Assembly: GCA_947039485.1 (NCBI GenBank)
Contig: CAMQZC010000007.1
Location: 1 to 64,000, forward strand
Length of the DNA stretch: 64,000 nucleotides
Source of the DNA: an uncultured Verrucomicrobiales bacterium
Lineage (GTDB): Bacteria; Verrucomicrobiota; Verrucomicrobiia; Verrucomicrobiales; Akkermansiaceae
Reading direction: 5' to 3'
The notes under the pieces are model-generated. The model searched no databases and was not told the origin of the DNA. It saw nothing but the letters and a program-made list of their open reading frames with translations. Below are positions 56,103 to 64,000 of the stretch, in pieces (the stretch's first letter is position 1; the number at the start of each line of letters is the position of its first letter). A program made the position numbers and the translations under genes.

Positions 56103-57310
56103 AGACCAAGTGCTTTAAGCTGCTCAGCCGTAGGCTCCTCAGCCATCAGCTCCCCTGCCTCCTCCACAGGCACATCCTGCGTAGGGATATCCTGAGGAAC
56201 AAGCACCTCATCAGAGGGCTCTTGCGCAGGCATGGCACGAGGATCAACGATCTGTTCATCAACGACTGCTGCTTCAGGCTCAGGCTTACTAGCCTTTGGA
56301 TTGAGCATTTCTTTGAGCTGCCCAGCGCGAGCATCAGACTCAGGGCTCGGAGCGACCGAGTTGGCAAAGGCGGCAGCAGCAGAGCAAATAGCCCTCTGCA
56401 TGACCTTCTGGTAGGGCGCGTGCATCAGGTTGATCAGCTCTTGCTCATTGCTGCTATAGCCCAGAGAAAGGAGAGCCGCAGGGCCCTTGATTGAGTTGAG
56501 ATAACTGTAGCGCAGACGCCTCACGCCGCCATCACAAGCCTTTGTCGCAGAGACAAGATGTGACTGCATAGCCAGCCCAAGCGCCATATTCACCTCATCC
56601 CAAGACTGCGCATCCAGCTCAGGCTGAGCAGAGCGAGCTGGCGCGAGAATATAGCTCTCCACACCGTTCTTCTCAGGCAGCCCCTGATTGAGACGTAACC
56701 CCAGATAGAGTGTATCGCCTGCAGCATTGCTCAGATCAACTCGTGACTGGCGCGAGACAAAGTAGTCGGCATCACGCGTCAACGTGACCTCATAACCAGC
56801 CGCTTTGAGCTGACCTGCCAGAGACTTAGCAAAGGAGAAGAGATAGGTTGACTCCTTGACCCGCGCCCCAGCGAAGCTCAGGCGAGAGCCTATCTCATTA
56901 CCCCCATAAAAGGGATCAATAACGATGCGGCGCAACGTCATGCGCTTTGCTATATAGGCAGGGCGTAGGATGGGGTCGAGCTGCTTCACGCAGTCAATCT
57001 TAGAGATGAGTAGATTCCCATCGACATCTTGACGCAGGCGCTCCAAGAGAGGGATGCGCTGCCCATTGATGATGATTGCTTGATTGTCTGTATCCAGAGC
57101 CATGCTCATCGCTGCATTGGTATAGGTGAAGGGAGCATCAGGCACGAGAACAAACTTGTAAAAGCCGCGCAAATCCACAAAGTTGACATAAGCAATCCCA
57201 TCAACAATCTTCTCCTCCCATGAGAGGACAGGGCCAGATATGGGCTGCCCCTGACAGGGAGCAGCGAGCAGAAGCATGGGTAGGGCTAATAATGCAGGTG
57301 AAAATCTCAT
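56099..57310 (-). CDS. Catalytically degenerate amidase_3 paralogue (pseudo-amidase)
   Basis: A 403-residue secreted paralogue of the neighbouring amidase. It has a signal peptide (MRFSPALLALPMLLLAAPCQG), an N-terminal domain like that of its neighbour (DGIAYVNFVDLRGFY), and an amidase_3-like fold from about 128. The zinc and catalytic positions are changed: DAGHGG becomes DPFYGG (His to Tyr), SIHHN becomes GLRLN (His to Arg), and the catalytic-Glu segment FEGGF becomes LSLGY; only the second ligand (KES) remains. An acidic, Pro-rich C-terminal tail of about 70 residues is added. It is probably not a hydrolase; binding or regulation of the active enzyme is inferred. Confidence 0.85.
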   Translation of the reverse strand: MRFSPALLALPMLLLAAPCQGQPISGPVLSWEEKIVDGIAYVNFVDLRGFYKFVLVPDAPFTYTNAAMSMALDTDNQAIIINGQRIPLLERLRQDVDGNLLISKIDCVKQLDPILRPAYIAKRMTLRRIVIDPFYGGNEIGSRLSFAGARVKESTYLFSFAKSLAGQLKAAGYEVTLTRDADYFVSRQSRVDLSNAAGDTLYLGLRLNQGLPEKNGVESYILAPARSAQPELDAQSWDEVNMALGLAMQSHLVSATKACDGGVRRLRYSYLNSIKGPAALLSLGYSSNEQELINLMHAPYQKVMQRAICSAAAAFANSVAPSPESDARAGQLKEMLNPKASKPEPEAAVVDEQIVDPRAMPAQEPSDEVLVPQDIPTQDVPVEEAGELMAEEPTAEQLKALGL

Positions 57311-58353
57311 AAACTTCTCGTTTTTCGCAGTTTCTTGCTTCGGCCACCCACCACACCGCAGTAGCTAATGATACCCTCACAGAGAGCATCCGCGAGCAAG
57401 TCCTGATAAGCGGCCGTGGCAATCTTTCGCCCCTCCTTGGGATGCGACACAAAGCCGCCCTCAAAAAGAATAGCAGGGCGACGTATGGAGCAGAGCACCG
57501 AGAAACCCGCGCGCTTGATACCACGGTCAAATGCGCCAGTCTTCTTGATAGCGCGGCTATGTATCGCTGTTGCCAGCGCTATATTCTCACTATCCTGATG
57601 ATTCCCAGCAAGCACGGTCCTCAAACGCTTGCGAGCAAAGGGAGAGGTCGTACCCTGAGGCGCGAGGGTGAAGGTCTCGATACCAAGCCCCTTTGTGCGG
57701 GCGGAGTTGTGATGAATACTCACAAAAATGCATTTTGGATATTTATTGGCAATCTCGACTCGCTGGCGCAGCGTCAGGAAGTAATCGCCACGACGCGTCA
57801 TCACCACCCTCAACCCGCGCTTCTTGAGGCGCGTAGCAAGACGCTGCGCTAGCTGTAAGTTCACCACCTTCTCACATGAGTAGGCACTCACAGCCCCAGC
57901 ATCATGCCCACCATGGCCCGCATCAATAACAACCGTGTTGACAGGTCCCGTATCGCGCGAGTAGCGAGGACGCAGCACTGGATCCACCAGCTTCTTCACA
58001 TCAGTTGTGGAGATTAGCAGGTAATTGCCCGAGGCAATCACGGGAAAAGAGAGCATGTAGCGGTAATTGTTTACATAAAAATCCTTACTCCCTGCGCGGA
58101 AGGAGATATAGCGATTTTTCGCCCCGTAGGTCTTGTATCCCTTGCGGCTCACCGCCTTCATTGCGCGAAAACCATAGAAGCGACAGAGGTCATCCATCTT
58201 GATATAAGTCGCACCACCTTGACGATAGAGAGCCCAAGACCCACCCGTGCGTGCGACTGTCTTACTCACGACACGCTGCGCCATAACAGGAGCCGGCCCT
58301 AACACGAGCAAACAACAAAGCCAGAGCAGACATTTCACGCAGTTAGTCATCAT
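57307..58353 (-). CDS. N-acetylmuramoyl-L-alanine amidase (amidase_3)
   Basis: Periplasmic zinc amidase cutting the MurNAc-L-Ala bond, usually at the septum. The 348-residue protein has a signal peptide (LLWLCCLLVLGPAPVMAQ), an N-terminal domain of about 100 residues (GGATYIKMDDLCRFYGF) and an amidase_3 domain with VVIDAGHGGHDAG, Glu in CEKVVN, FVSIHHNSA and catalytic Glu in ILFEGGFVSHP. All ligands are intact. I choose the start at 58353, next to a promoter 12 nt upstream; the frame runs on to 58425 without a likely start. The stop overlaps the next gene (ATGA). Confidence 0.93.
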   Translation of the reverse strand: MMTNCVKCLLWLCCLLVLGPAPVMAQRVVSKTVARTGGSWALYRQGGATYIKMDDLCRFYGFRAMKAVSRKGYKTYGAKNRYISFRAGSKDFYVNNYRYMLSFPVIASGNYLLISTTDVKKLVDPVLRPRYSRDTGPVNTVVIDAGHGGHDAGAVSAYSCEKVVNLQLAQRLATRLKKRGLRVVMTRRGDYFLTLRQRVEIANKYPKCIFVSIHHNSARTKGLGIETFTLAPQGTTSPFARKRLRTVLAGNHQDSENIALATAIHSRAIKKTGAFDRGIKRAGFSVLCSIRRPAILFEGGFVSHPKEGRKIATAAYQDLLADALCEGIISYCGVVGGRSKKLRKTRSL

Positions 58354-58365
58354 AATTCGCGTTAA

Positions 58366-58394
58366 AGAATAACATTTCACCACCGCTAGAGCAA
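58366..58394 (-). promoter_or_regulatory. Promoter of the amidase pair, very short leader
   Basis: On the minus strand, TTGCTC and TATTCT separated by 17 bp, the -10 box ending 12 nt before the ATG at 58353. Confidence 0.6.
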
Positions 58395-58444
58395 GAAAAA
58401 AGCCCCCGTCTGACGCAAAACACAAATAGAAATCAATAAAATGC

Positions 58445-58473
58445 TTGACTTAACTCTAGCTTGAAGTTAGACT
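58445..58473 (+). promoter_or_regulatory. Promoter of the outer-membrane protein gene
   Basis: TTGACT and TAGACT separated by 17 bp. Unlike most genes here, the predicted leader is long (about 63 nt) and may hold regulatory structure, though no Shine-Dalgarno sequence is seen before the ATG. Confidence 0.6.
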
Positions 58474-58542
58474 GCACTCGAGCATTTAGGATTCGCACTC
58501 GCAACGAGCAAGAATCACAGGCTTTCGACCACATACAAAACT

Positions 58543-59514
58543 ATGAAGATTATTCAGCAATCCGCTCTTCTCCTCACCGCTCTCTGCGCACCTGTTCTAG
58601 CCGGTACGACTAGCCTCGTCTCCGCTCCTCCCGAGGTAGTGCTCCCCGAGGCAAAGCCCTTCTTCACGGGCTCCTTCACCACTGCTTGGCAGAGCAACTA
58701 CACAGGCCGCGGCTACGTTGTCTCACGCCAAGGTCTCCAAGGAGAAGGCTGCGTCTACAACATTCTCAGGCTCAATCACGACATTGGCGATAGCAAGTGG
58801 AGCTACAATGGCATTATGACTTACAATATTGCCTACTCCGGTCACAGCCTCTTTGGCACACCCGCCATCAACCCCAGCCTCCTTCCTGCCGGCGCACCCG
58901 CAATGCGTTTACCCGAGGCAAACCTTGAGAACGAGTTCATCTTTCTCACCGAGCTCAAGTACACCGCAAACGAGAAGTTCAACATTGGCTTCGGTCATAA
59001 CTTCGTCCACGGTGGTATTCTCGGCGTGATGGCCAAGCACTTCGCCGACAAGGATCACTCCTACGTTAACGAATTCTTCATCAACCCTGAGTACAACCCC
59101 TACCAGTGGGCCAGCCTCTCCTGCCGCGTCCGCTACAGCACATCAGGCGTCAAGGGCTGGTGGTTCGAACCAACCGTTGCCTTCAAGGCTCCCGTCATCG
59201 GCACTCCCGAGGACGTAACGCTCGCAGCAATCCTCTCCTTCCACGTTGCATTGACTGCTGACTACTTCCAAGAATACCATGGCGCATGCTCCAACGGCTC
59301 CCAAGCCTTCTGGATCAAGCTTGCCACACCTTGGTTTGTCACGGATGACAAGCGCCTCATCATCACCCCATCCCTCAGCGCCAACTGGCTTGGTAAAGGA
59401 GCATTGAAAGCCAACAAGAAATCTGGCTACAAGGCTGCTACCCTCGACAACAACGCTGTACCCTTCCAGACCTTTGCTGTTGTAGCAAACGTTGCCGTGA
59501 CCTACACATTCTAA
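58543..59514 (+). CDS. Probable outer-membrane beta-barrel protein
   Basis: A 323-residue secreted protein with a signal peptide (MKIIQQSALLLTALCAPVLA). Alternating hydrophobic/polar strands rich in aromatics run the full length (FTTAWQSNYTGRGYVVS, ELKYTANEKFNIGFGHNFVH) and the chain ends VAVTYTF, the aromatic C-terminal signature of outer-membrane barrels. Codon use is strongly biased, suggesting high expression. I do not recognise a specific porin family; no transport substrate can be inferred. It is monocistronic with its own promoter and terminator. Confidence 0.8.
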   Translation: MKIIQQSALLLTALCAPVLAGTTSLVSAPPEVVLPEAKPFFTGSFTTAWQSNYTGRGYVVSRQGLQGEGCVYNILRLNHDIGDSKWSYNGIMTYNIAYSGHSLFGTPAINPSLLPAGAPAMRLPEANLENEFIFLTELKYTANEKFNIGFGHNFVHGGILGVMAKHFADKDHSYVNEFFINPEYNPYQWASLSCRVRYSTSGVKGWWFEPTVAFKAPVIGTPEDVTLAAILSFHVALTADYFQEYHGACSNGSQAFWIKLATPWFVTDDKRLIITPSLSANWLGKGALKANKKSGYKAATLDNNAVPFQTFAVVANVAVTYTF

Positions 59515-59583
59515 CCCAACAGCCAACTTTTTAGTTGGAGTTGAGTCCAAGAGCTGATATAATTAGTCCTGAGTTCAAATTGG

Positions 59584-59615
59584 AGCCGCCTTGCAGAACC
59601 TGCATGGCGGCTTTC
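59584..59615 (+). terminator. Terminator of the outer-membrane protein gene
   Basis: A stem AGCCGCC / GGCGGCT (7 bp) with an inner TGCA pairing and GAACC loop, followed by TTCTGT. It lies 70 nt after the stop. Confidence 0.65.
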
Positions 59616-59647
59616 TGTATACACTAACTTCCCAACCAACAACAGCT

Positions 59648-61831
59648 ATGTCAGCCCCCACCATTCTCGGAAGCGAGCGCATCCCCAGCAAGCCCGCCCT
59701 CCTCTTTCCCAACCGCATAAGCTGTGCAGGGCTCAAAGCGCTCCACAAAATTTGCAAGGGGCAGCTGAGCATTCTCATCGAGCGCAACTTCCGACCCGGC
59801 GCCGAGATGCAAGCCCTCATCAGCAAACTGAGAATGAACACCATTGACTTTGACCTACGTCAGGCAAAGCCCTACCTCGTGCGCGATCTCATCATCTGTG
59901 AATTTGATGCAGGCAAGCACGTCATCTTCCTCCCCGGCGTCATTAGCAGCTGCCCCGCAGGACTCAGCAATATCCCTGCCCCCTACCTCATGCAGCTAGG
60001 CAGCCTCCATATCGCCCCCTTACCTATCTTCTGCTGCTGCTATGGCAACAGCGTGCGTGATATCGTCTGCAACGAGGCGCGCAAAGGCATCAGCGAGCTC
60101 ATGTGCATCCTGCCCCGCCTCGCCCCCGGCCCTCAAGCTGGTGAGCGATGCCTCGCAGCATGGATGAGCTGCGGCGAGGAGCAGTTTCGCAAGCAACCCC
60201 ACCTCAACAAATCACTCACCAGCACACTCGTGCGCGCCCTCTGCGAGAACCGTAAGGCGCAGGTCACCGACGGCATGACCAACAATTCGCTGAGCTACTT
60301 TAAGATTCTTGGCGTCTCTATGACAGTCGCTCGCCAGCTACAACAACGTGACGACAAGAGAATCGGCATCATCCTGCCCCCTGGCCCCGGTGCCATCATC
60401 GCCACCCTCGCCTGCCTGCTCGCAGGGCTCACCCCCGTGATGATTAACTACGCCTCCTCACGAACTGCCTTTGAGAGCAGCGCTAGTCAAGCAGGACTCA
60501 AGAGCTACATCACCGCGCGCAAGTTCATGGAGAAGCTCCCCCAATTCTCTTGGCCAGCGCAGCAACAGCTCATCATCGTTGAGGACCTGCTCGCCAACCT
60601 CAGCAAGCCCATGCTCGCCGCCAACGTCCTCACCGCCAAAATCGCACCCGCCGCCCTCATCTGCCGCATGTTTGACACCGAGGCTAGGAGAGGAGACGAT
60701 GAGGCCATCCTCCTCTTTACCAGCGGCTCCTCAGGCGACCCCAAGGGCGTCGCCCTGAGCCACCGCATGATCATGGCAAATGCCGCGCAATGCGCCTGCC
60801 GCCTCAACCTCCTGGATCATGAGGCATTCCTTGGCAACCTGCCAATCTTCCACAGCTTCGGGCTCACCATCACCATGATCGTACCCCTGCTCTGCGGATT
60901 TGACCTCGTGACCTACCCCAGCCCCACCGATGCTAAGAAGCTCTGCGAGCTCGTCGCAGATAACAAGCTCACCCTCGTGTGCTCCACCCCCACCTTTGCG
61001 CGTGCTATGCTGCGACGAGCCAAGCCTAACACCTTCCACTCCGTACGCCACTTTATCGTCGGTGCAGAGAAGCTCCATAAGCAGCTGCGTGACGAGTTCA
61101 TGAACACATGCGGTGTAGAGCTGCTTGAGGGCTACGGGCTCACTGAGGCAACTCCCGTCTGTGCCGTCAACCTGCCTGACGCCCGGCCCCTCAACTCCAC
61201 CCCCTATTACCTGCCCGGCAACACCCATGGCAGCATCGGCACCCCCCTGCCCGGCATCGCGGTACGCATCACCGACATTGACGATGAGAGCAAGGAAATC
61301 CCATTCAGCGAGCAAGGTATGATCTGGCTCAAGGGCGCCAATATCTTTAGCGGCTACGTCGGACAGTCACCCTTTCCCTCCGAGATTTTCCGTGATGGAT
61401 GGTTCAAGACTGGCGATTTGGGCAGCATGAATCTCAATGGCTTCATCACCCTCGGAGGCCGACTCTCCCGATTTTCCAAGATTGGTGGGGAGATGGTACC
61501 CCATGAAGGGGTCGAGCAGCTCATCTATGACATCCTCGGACTCGACCCCAACGCCCCAGAACAATGCCTTAGCATCACAGGTGTGAGTGACGAGCAAAAG
61601 GGCGAAGCCCTCGTCCTGCTCACCACCTTGGATGAACACCGACACGAGAGCCAGCAAAAGAAATACATCACCAGCATCCGCACAGAGATGATGGCGCGGC
61701 ACATCCCTGCCCTCTGGAGCCCCAAATACATTGTCCCAGTCGAGAGCATCCCCGTACTCGCCAGCGGCAAGCTCGACCTGCGTAACGGAAAACTCCTCGC
61801 AGAAGAAGCCCTCTGCATCAAAGCCCTCTAA
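59648..61831 (+). CDS. Aas-like acyl-AMP ligase with degenerate acyltransferase domain
   Basis: A 727-residue protein. The C-terminal two-thirds is an acyl-AMP ligase of the ANL superfamily: FTSGSSGDPKGVALSHR near residue 358, LPIFHSFG, GYGLTEATP, GDLG and a terminal SGKLDLRNGK. It most resembles the acyl-ACP synthetase half of Aas (lysophospholipid acyltransferase/acyl-ACP synthetase). The first 215 residues look like a PlsC-type acyltransferase that has lost its motifs: PNRIS in place of NHxS with the following Asp missing, and FLPGVIS in place of FPEGT. It may therefore only activate fatty acids. No transmembrane transporter module is fused. Confidence 0.8.
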   Translation: MSAPTILGSERIPSKPALLFPNRISCAGLKALHKICKGQLSILIERNFRPGAEMQALISKLRMNTIDFDLRQAKPYLVRDLIICEFDAGKHVIFLPGVISSCPAGLSNIPAPYLMQLGSLHIAPLPIFCCCYGNSVRDIVCNEARKGISELMCILPRLAPGPQAGERCLAAWMSCGEEQFRKQPHLNKSLTSTLVRALCENRKAQVTDGMTNNSLSYFKILGVSMTVARQLQQRDDKRIGIILPPGPGAIIATLACLLAGLTPVMINYASSRTAFESSASQAGLKSYITARKFMEKLPQFSWPAQQQLIIVEDLLANLSKPMLAANVLTAKIAPAALICRMFDTEARRGDDEAILLFTSGSSGDPKGVALSHRMIMANAAQCACRLNLLDHEAFLGNLPIFHSFGLTITMIVPLLCGFDLVTYPSPTDAKKLCELVADNKLTLVCSTPTFARAMLRRAKPNTFHSVRHFIVGAEKLHKQLRDEFMNTCGVELLEGYGLTEATPVCAVNLPDARPLNSTPYYLPGNTHGSIGTPLPGIAVRITDIDDESKEIPFSEQGMIWLKGANIFSGYVGQSPFPSEIFRDGWFKTGDLGSMNLNGFITLGGRLSRFSKIGGEMVPHEGVEQLIYDILGLDPNAPEQCLSITGVSDEQKGEALVLLTTLDEHRHESQQKKYITSIRTEMMARHIPALWSPKYIVPVESIPVLASGKLDLRNGKLLAEEALCIKAL

Positions 61832-61905
61832 GCGCGACGACTAATCGGTCCTACCCCACGACCCCCTTCATGCGCTAGCTCGACTCACACTCAATCTAGC
61901 ACAAG

Positions 61906-61952
61906 GAAAAAAGGGCGCCGAGGCAATGATTGCCCCTGCGCCCCTTTTTTTA
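61906..61952. terminator. Bidirectional terminator between Aas-like and DJ-1 genes
   Basis: AAAAAAGGGCGC ... GCGCCCCTTTTTT with an inner GGCAA/TTGCC stem, flanked by an A-run and a T-run. It sits between convergent genes. Confidence 0.85.
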
Positions 61953-61968
61953 ATAAGATTAAAGCAAA

Positions 61969-62520
61969 TTAAAGCACACACATCTCTTGACGCAGCGCTG
62001 AGACTCGATCCCCAAGCCCCAGATAGCAAGCCACGGCAAAGCCAAACTCAAGAGCAGCACCGGGCCCGCGACCCGTCACAATATTGCCATCAATCACGGT
62101 TGGTGCATCACTGATGCTCTCCACCGACTTCAAATCATCGGTCACCGCAGCGAGAGGATAGCAAGTCACCTTGCGATTAGTCAACACACCAGCAGCCTCA
62201 AGAGCGATCGGAGCTGCGCAAATGGCCGCTACCAGATTTTTGGCAGCATGCATCTCTCTGACAAGCTCCAGCACAGCTGGCGTATCGCGCAGCAACCAAG
62301 AGCCTGGGCCACCGGGGAGAATCACACCGTCATACTGCGAGGCATCGACATCAGCTAAGAGCATATCGGCCTCAACGACAAGGCTATGCGCTCCAGTTAC
62401 ACGACAAGATTCAACGCCAACAAGCAGCAATTTCACATCCAAACGACGCAGTATATCAACTGGAGCCGAGAGTTCAATCTCCTCAAAACCGGGAGCCACT
62501 AAAACAAGAATAGGGTTCAT
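61969..62520 (-). CDS. DJ-1/PfpI family protein
   Basis: A 183-residue cytoplasmic protein of the DJ-1 subgroup. The nucleophile elbow Cys101 is in AAICAAP, the conserved Glu in GFEEIE (13-16), and GGPGSWLL and VTGRGPGAALEFG are as in DJ-1/YajL. These proteins have been assigned glyoxalase, deglycase or chaperone roles; I cannot decide which. The start at 62520 is supported by a promoter whose -10 box ends 6 nt upstream. Confidence 0.9.
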   Translation of the reverse strand: MNPILVLVAPGFEEIELSAPVDILRRLDVKLLLVGVESCRVTGAHSLVVEADMLLADVDASQYDGVILPGGPGSWLLRDTPAVLELVREMHAAKNLVAAICAAPIALEAAGVLTNRKVTCYPLAAVTDDLKSVESISDAPTVIDGNIVTGRGPGAALEFGFAVACYLGLGDRVSALRQEMCVL

Positions 62521-62526
62521 CTCTAA

Positions 62527-62556
62527 ATTATACACGAAACACCCCAGAGAGGTAAA
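62527..62556 (-). promoter_or_regulatory. Promoter of the DJ-1 gene, predicted leaderless
   Basis: On the minus strand, TTTACC and a perfect TATAAT separated by 18 bp, the -10 box ending 6 nt before the ATG. Confidence 0.65.
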
Positions 62557-62591
62557 GCTTGAAGCGTGACAAGGAGACTAGAGATGCCAAT

Positions 62592-62630
62592 ATAAAAGAA
62601 GCCAAGTGCATCTAACACCTGGCTTCTCCT
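62592..62630 (-). terminator. Terminator of ftsZ
   Basis: An 8-bp stem AGAAGCCA / TGGCTTCT with a 15-nt loop, followed on the minus strand by TTTTATAT. It lies 20 nt beyond the ftsZ stop. Confidence 0.7.
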
Positions 62631-62649
62631 AAAAAAATCTACCTCAGCC

Positions 62650-64000
62650 TCAACGAGATGGGTAGAGATTGCGCACATCATGGTACCTGAGTGAAGGCGG
62701 CGTATCAAGATCATCATCATCAGGCAGAGAACTACTCGACATGGCAGCAGGCTTGATCGAGGCTAGAGCTTCATCATCGAGACCTAAGTCCTCAATAGAC
62801 ACAGCCGCAGTACCCTGCTCCATATCCATCAGGCTACCCTGCATCAAATTTTTCGCAGGCGCAGACTTGGGCGCGTAAGCCTCATCAGCGTACGAATCAT
62901 CTGCATAATTAGAGACATAGCGAGTCCTCGACTCGTCGGACTCAGCCATGTAATCATCATCATCTGACTCAGGGTCAACTTCCTGCTCGGGCTCAATCTC
63001 AGGGTCAACTTCCAACGCAGGCTCAACCCAAGCATCCTCAGTAGCGTCATCCTCGGAAAGCTCTACAGCGAGTAGGTCAGGGCGCGGGGATGCAGGCTTT
63101 TGTGGCATCTCAAGCTCAGATGAAATCAGAGCGCTAGCAGCCAGTTCAACCACCTTCTCAGCCTCCAAACGAGCCTCCTTTTGAGACTGGATTTCTTTGG
63201 CATCAATGGAGGCAATGAGCATCACGCGCAGCTCGCCTTCGAGCTGAGGCTTCACCGCGGCTCCCAAGAAAATCTCCACATCCTGCGAGGACAATGCGCG
63301 ACGCAGCGTGTCACCCACCTCGCGAATCTCATGCAGAGCCAGTGATTCACCACCTGACACATGCACAATAATGCGCTTGGCTGATTGATAGGCTGATTCA
63401 TAGCTCATCAGAGGTGAGGCGAGCGCGTCAGCAATCGCCTCCGCCGCGCGATTCTTACCACGGGCGACGCCAAGACCAAAGATACAGCGAGCATTCTCAC
63501 CATCCAAGACAGCTAACAACTCATCGAGACCCAAGTTAATGAGACCCGGGGAGGAGGCCAGCATCGGCACCGAAGCCGTCGCACGAGCAAGGAGGCGATC
63601 AGCCTCCGCAAAAACAGCATGAGCACCACCATGTGAGGCAAAAAGCCCCTCCATGTAATCATTCTCAAAGCAAAAAACAATATGGGAGCTCTCTCGAATA
63701 CCCCTCAGAGCAGCCTCAGCCTGACTGCGCCTGCGAGCACCCTCGAAATCAAAGGGCATCACCGCCACCGTCACCAAAAAGACACCAGCCTCACGAGCCA
63801 GTCGCGTCAGCACAGGCGAGACGCCTGAGCCTGTGCCACCACCGAGACCCACCACGAGCACGAGGAGGCGCAAGCCTCGCAGCATCTCCTTAATCTGAGT
63901 CTCAGACTCCATAGCCGCGCGGCGACCCACCTCCGGATCACCTCCAGAGCCCATGCCATGTGTGATATTGCGGCCCAGCTGGATAAACTCCGCGGGGCAA
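62650..64000 (-). CDS. ftsZ: Cell division protein FtsZ (5' end outside the window)
   Basis: Tubulin-like GTPase forming the division ring. The frame is open to the window edge (AEFIQLGRNITHGMGSGGDP), so the N-terminus with the first nucleotide-binding loop is missing; 450 residues are visible. The tubulin signature is GLGGGTGSG and the next core block MPFDFEGARRR. The T7 loop reads GLINLGLDELLAVL where most FtsZ have NxDFxD, so both conserved Asp residues are replaced (Gly and Glu). After the core is an acidic linker of about 150 residues, then LDTPPSLRYHDVR, which resembles the conserved C-terminal FtsZ peptide (LDIPxFLR). Confidence 0.93.
   Translation of the reverse strand, partial: CPAEFIQLGRNITHGMGSGGDPEVGRRAAMESETQIKEMLRGLRLLVLVVGLGGGTGSGVSPVLTRLAREAGVFLVTVAVMPFDFEGARRRSQAEAALRGIRESSHIVFCFENDYMEGLFASHGGAHAVFAEADRLLARATASVPMLASSPGLINLGLDELLAVLDGENARCIFGLGVARGKNRAAEAIADALASPLMSYESAYQSAKRIIVHVSGGESLALHEIREVGDTLRRALSSQDVEIFLGAAVKPQLEGELRVMLIASIDAKEIQSQKEARLEAEKVVELAASALISSELEMPQKPASPRPDLLAVELSEDDATEDAWVEPALEVDPEIEPEQEVDPESDDDDYMAESDESRTRYVSNYADDSYADEAYAPKSAPAKNLMQGSLMDMEQGTAAVSIEDLGLDDEALASIKPAAMSSSSLPDDDDLDTPPSLRYHDVRNLYPSR

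Noticed and set aside
59565..59612. Possible tRNA (GAGTTCAAATT followed by a stem)
   Set aside because: The T-loop-like string is by chance; no acceptor stem or anticodon arm can be drawn, and the stem is better explained as a terminator.

Overview
The window (64 kb, mid-50s % GC by eye) is ordinary bacterial chromosome, almost fully coding, with no rRNA, tRNA, CRISPR array or insertion sequence that I could find. Gene content suggests a Gram-negative member of the Verrucomicrobiota, possibly Akkermansia-like. This is inference from several points: a dcw (division/cell-wall) cluster with a LysM membrane protein between murD and ftsW, a divergent FtsZ, a long-form ribosomal protein bL36, an Asp-variant tyrosine recombinase, secreted GH84 hexosaminidases suited to mucin-type glycans, outer-membrane proteins, and near absence of Shine-Dalgarno sequences.

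Layout. Bases 1-7.7 kb (+): murF-mraY-murD-LysM-ftsW-murG-L,D-transpeptidase, one compact cell-wall operon with several start/stop overlaps. 7.9-14.8 kb: tyrosine recombinase, metX, rpmJ (bL36), SNF2-family helicase, rplI (bL9), NUDIX protein. 14.9-27.6 kb (-): a 2049-residue alpha-2-macroglobulin, then a HAD phosphatase followed by two tandem secreted GH84 enzymes. 27.8-32.7 kb (+): macA-macB-permease-TolC-like tripartite efflux operon. 32.8-35.7 kb (+): RelE-like protein, orphan ABC-2 permease, Sel1 protein, leuB. 35.8-37.2 kb (-): radC-tatD. 37.3-42.8 kb (+): fabF, membrane protein-recR-RHH regulator, nrnA-truB-ribF. 42.9-45.6 kb (-): secreted protein-dinG. 45.7-49.2 kb (+): LysM lipoprotein, L,D-transpeptidase lipoprotein, PH-like membrane protein, ychF. 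49.4-54.5 kb (-): gyrB-gyrA. 54.7 kb to end: mpl (+), an amidase pair (-), outer-membrane barrel protein (+), Aas-like acyl-AMP ligase (+), DJ-1 family protein (-) and ftsZ (-, cut by the window edge).

A cell-wall theme runs throughout: precursor synthesis (MurF, MraY, MurD, MurG), septal polymerisation (FtsW, FtsZ), L,D-transpeptidation (two enzymes), LysM binding (two proteins), amidase cleavage (one active enzyme, one apparently dead paralogue) and muropeptide recycling (Mpl). Mpl implies a meso-diaminopimelate wall.

The most distinctive signal is in regulation. Many genes have a good -35/-10 promoter with a 16-18 bp spacer, and the start codon lies only 6-12 nt after the -10 box. Transcripts would then be leaderless or nearly so. 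The gyrB promoter stands out because its whole 17-bp spacer is an alternating purine-pyrimidine, CG-rich tract. I found no clearly novel multi-gene system. The best candidates for follow-up are the gyrB promoter, the leaderless architecture, the active/inactive amidase pair and the altered T7 loop of FtsZ.
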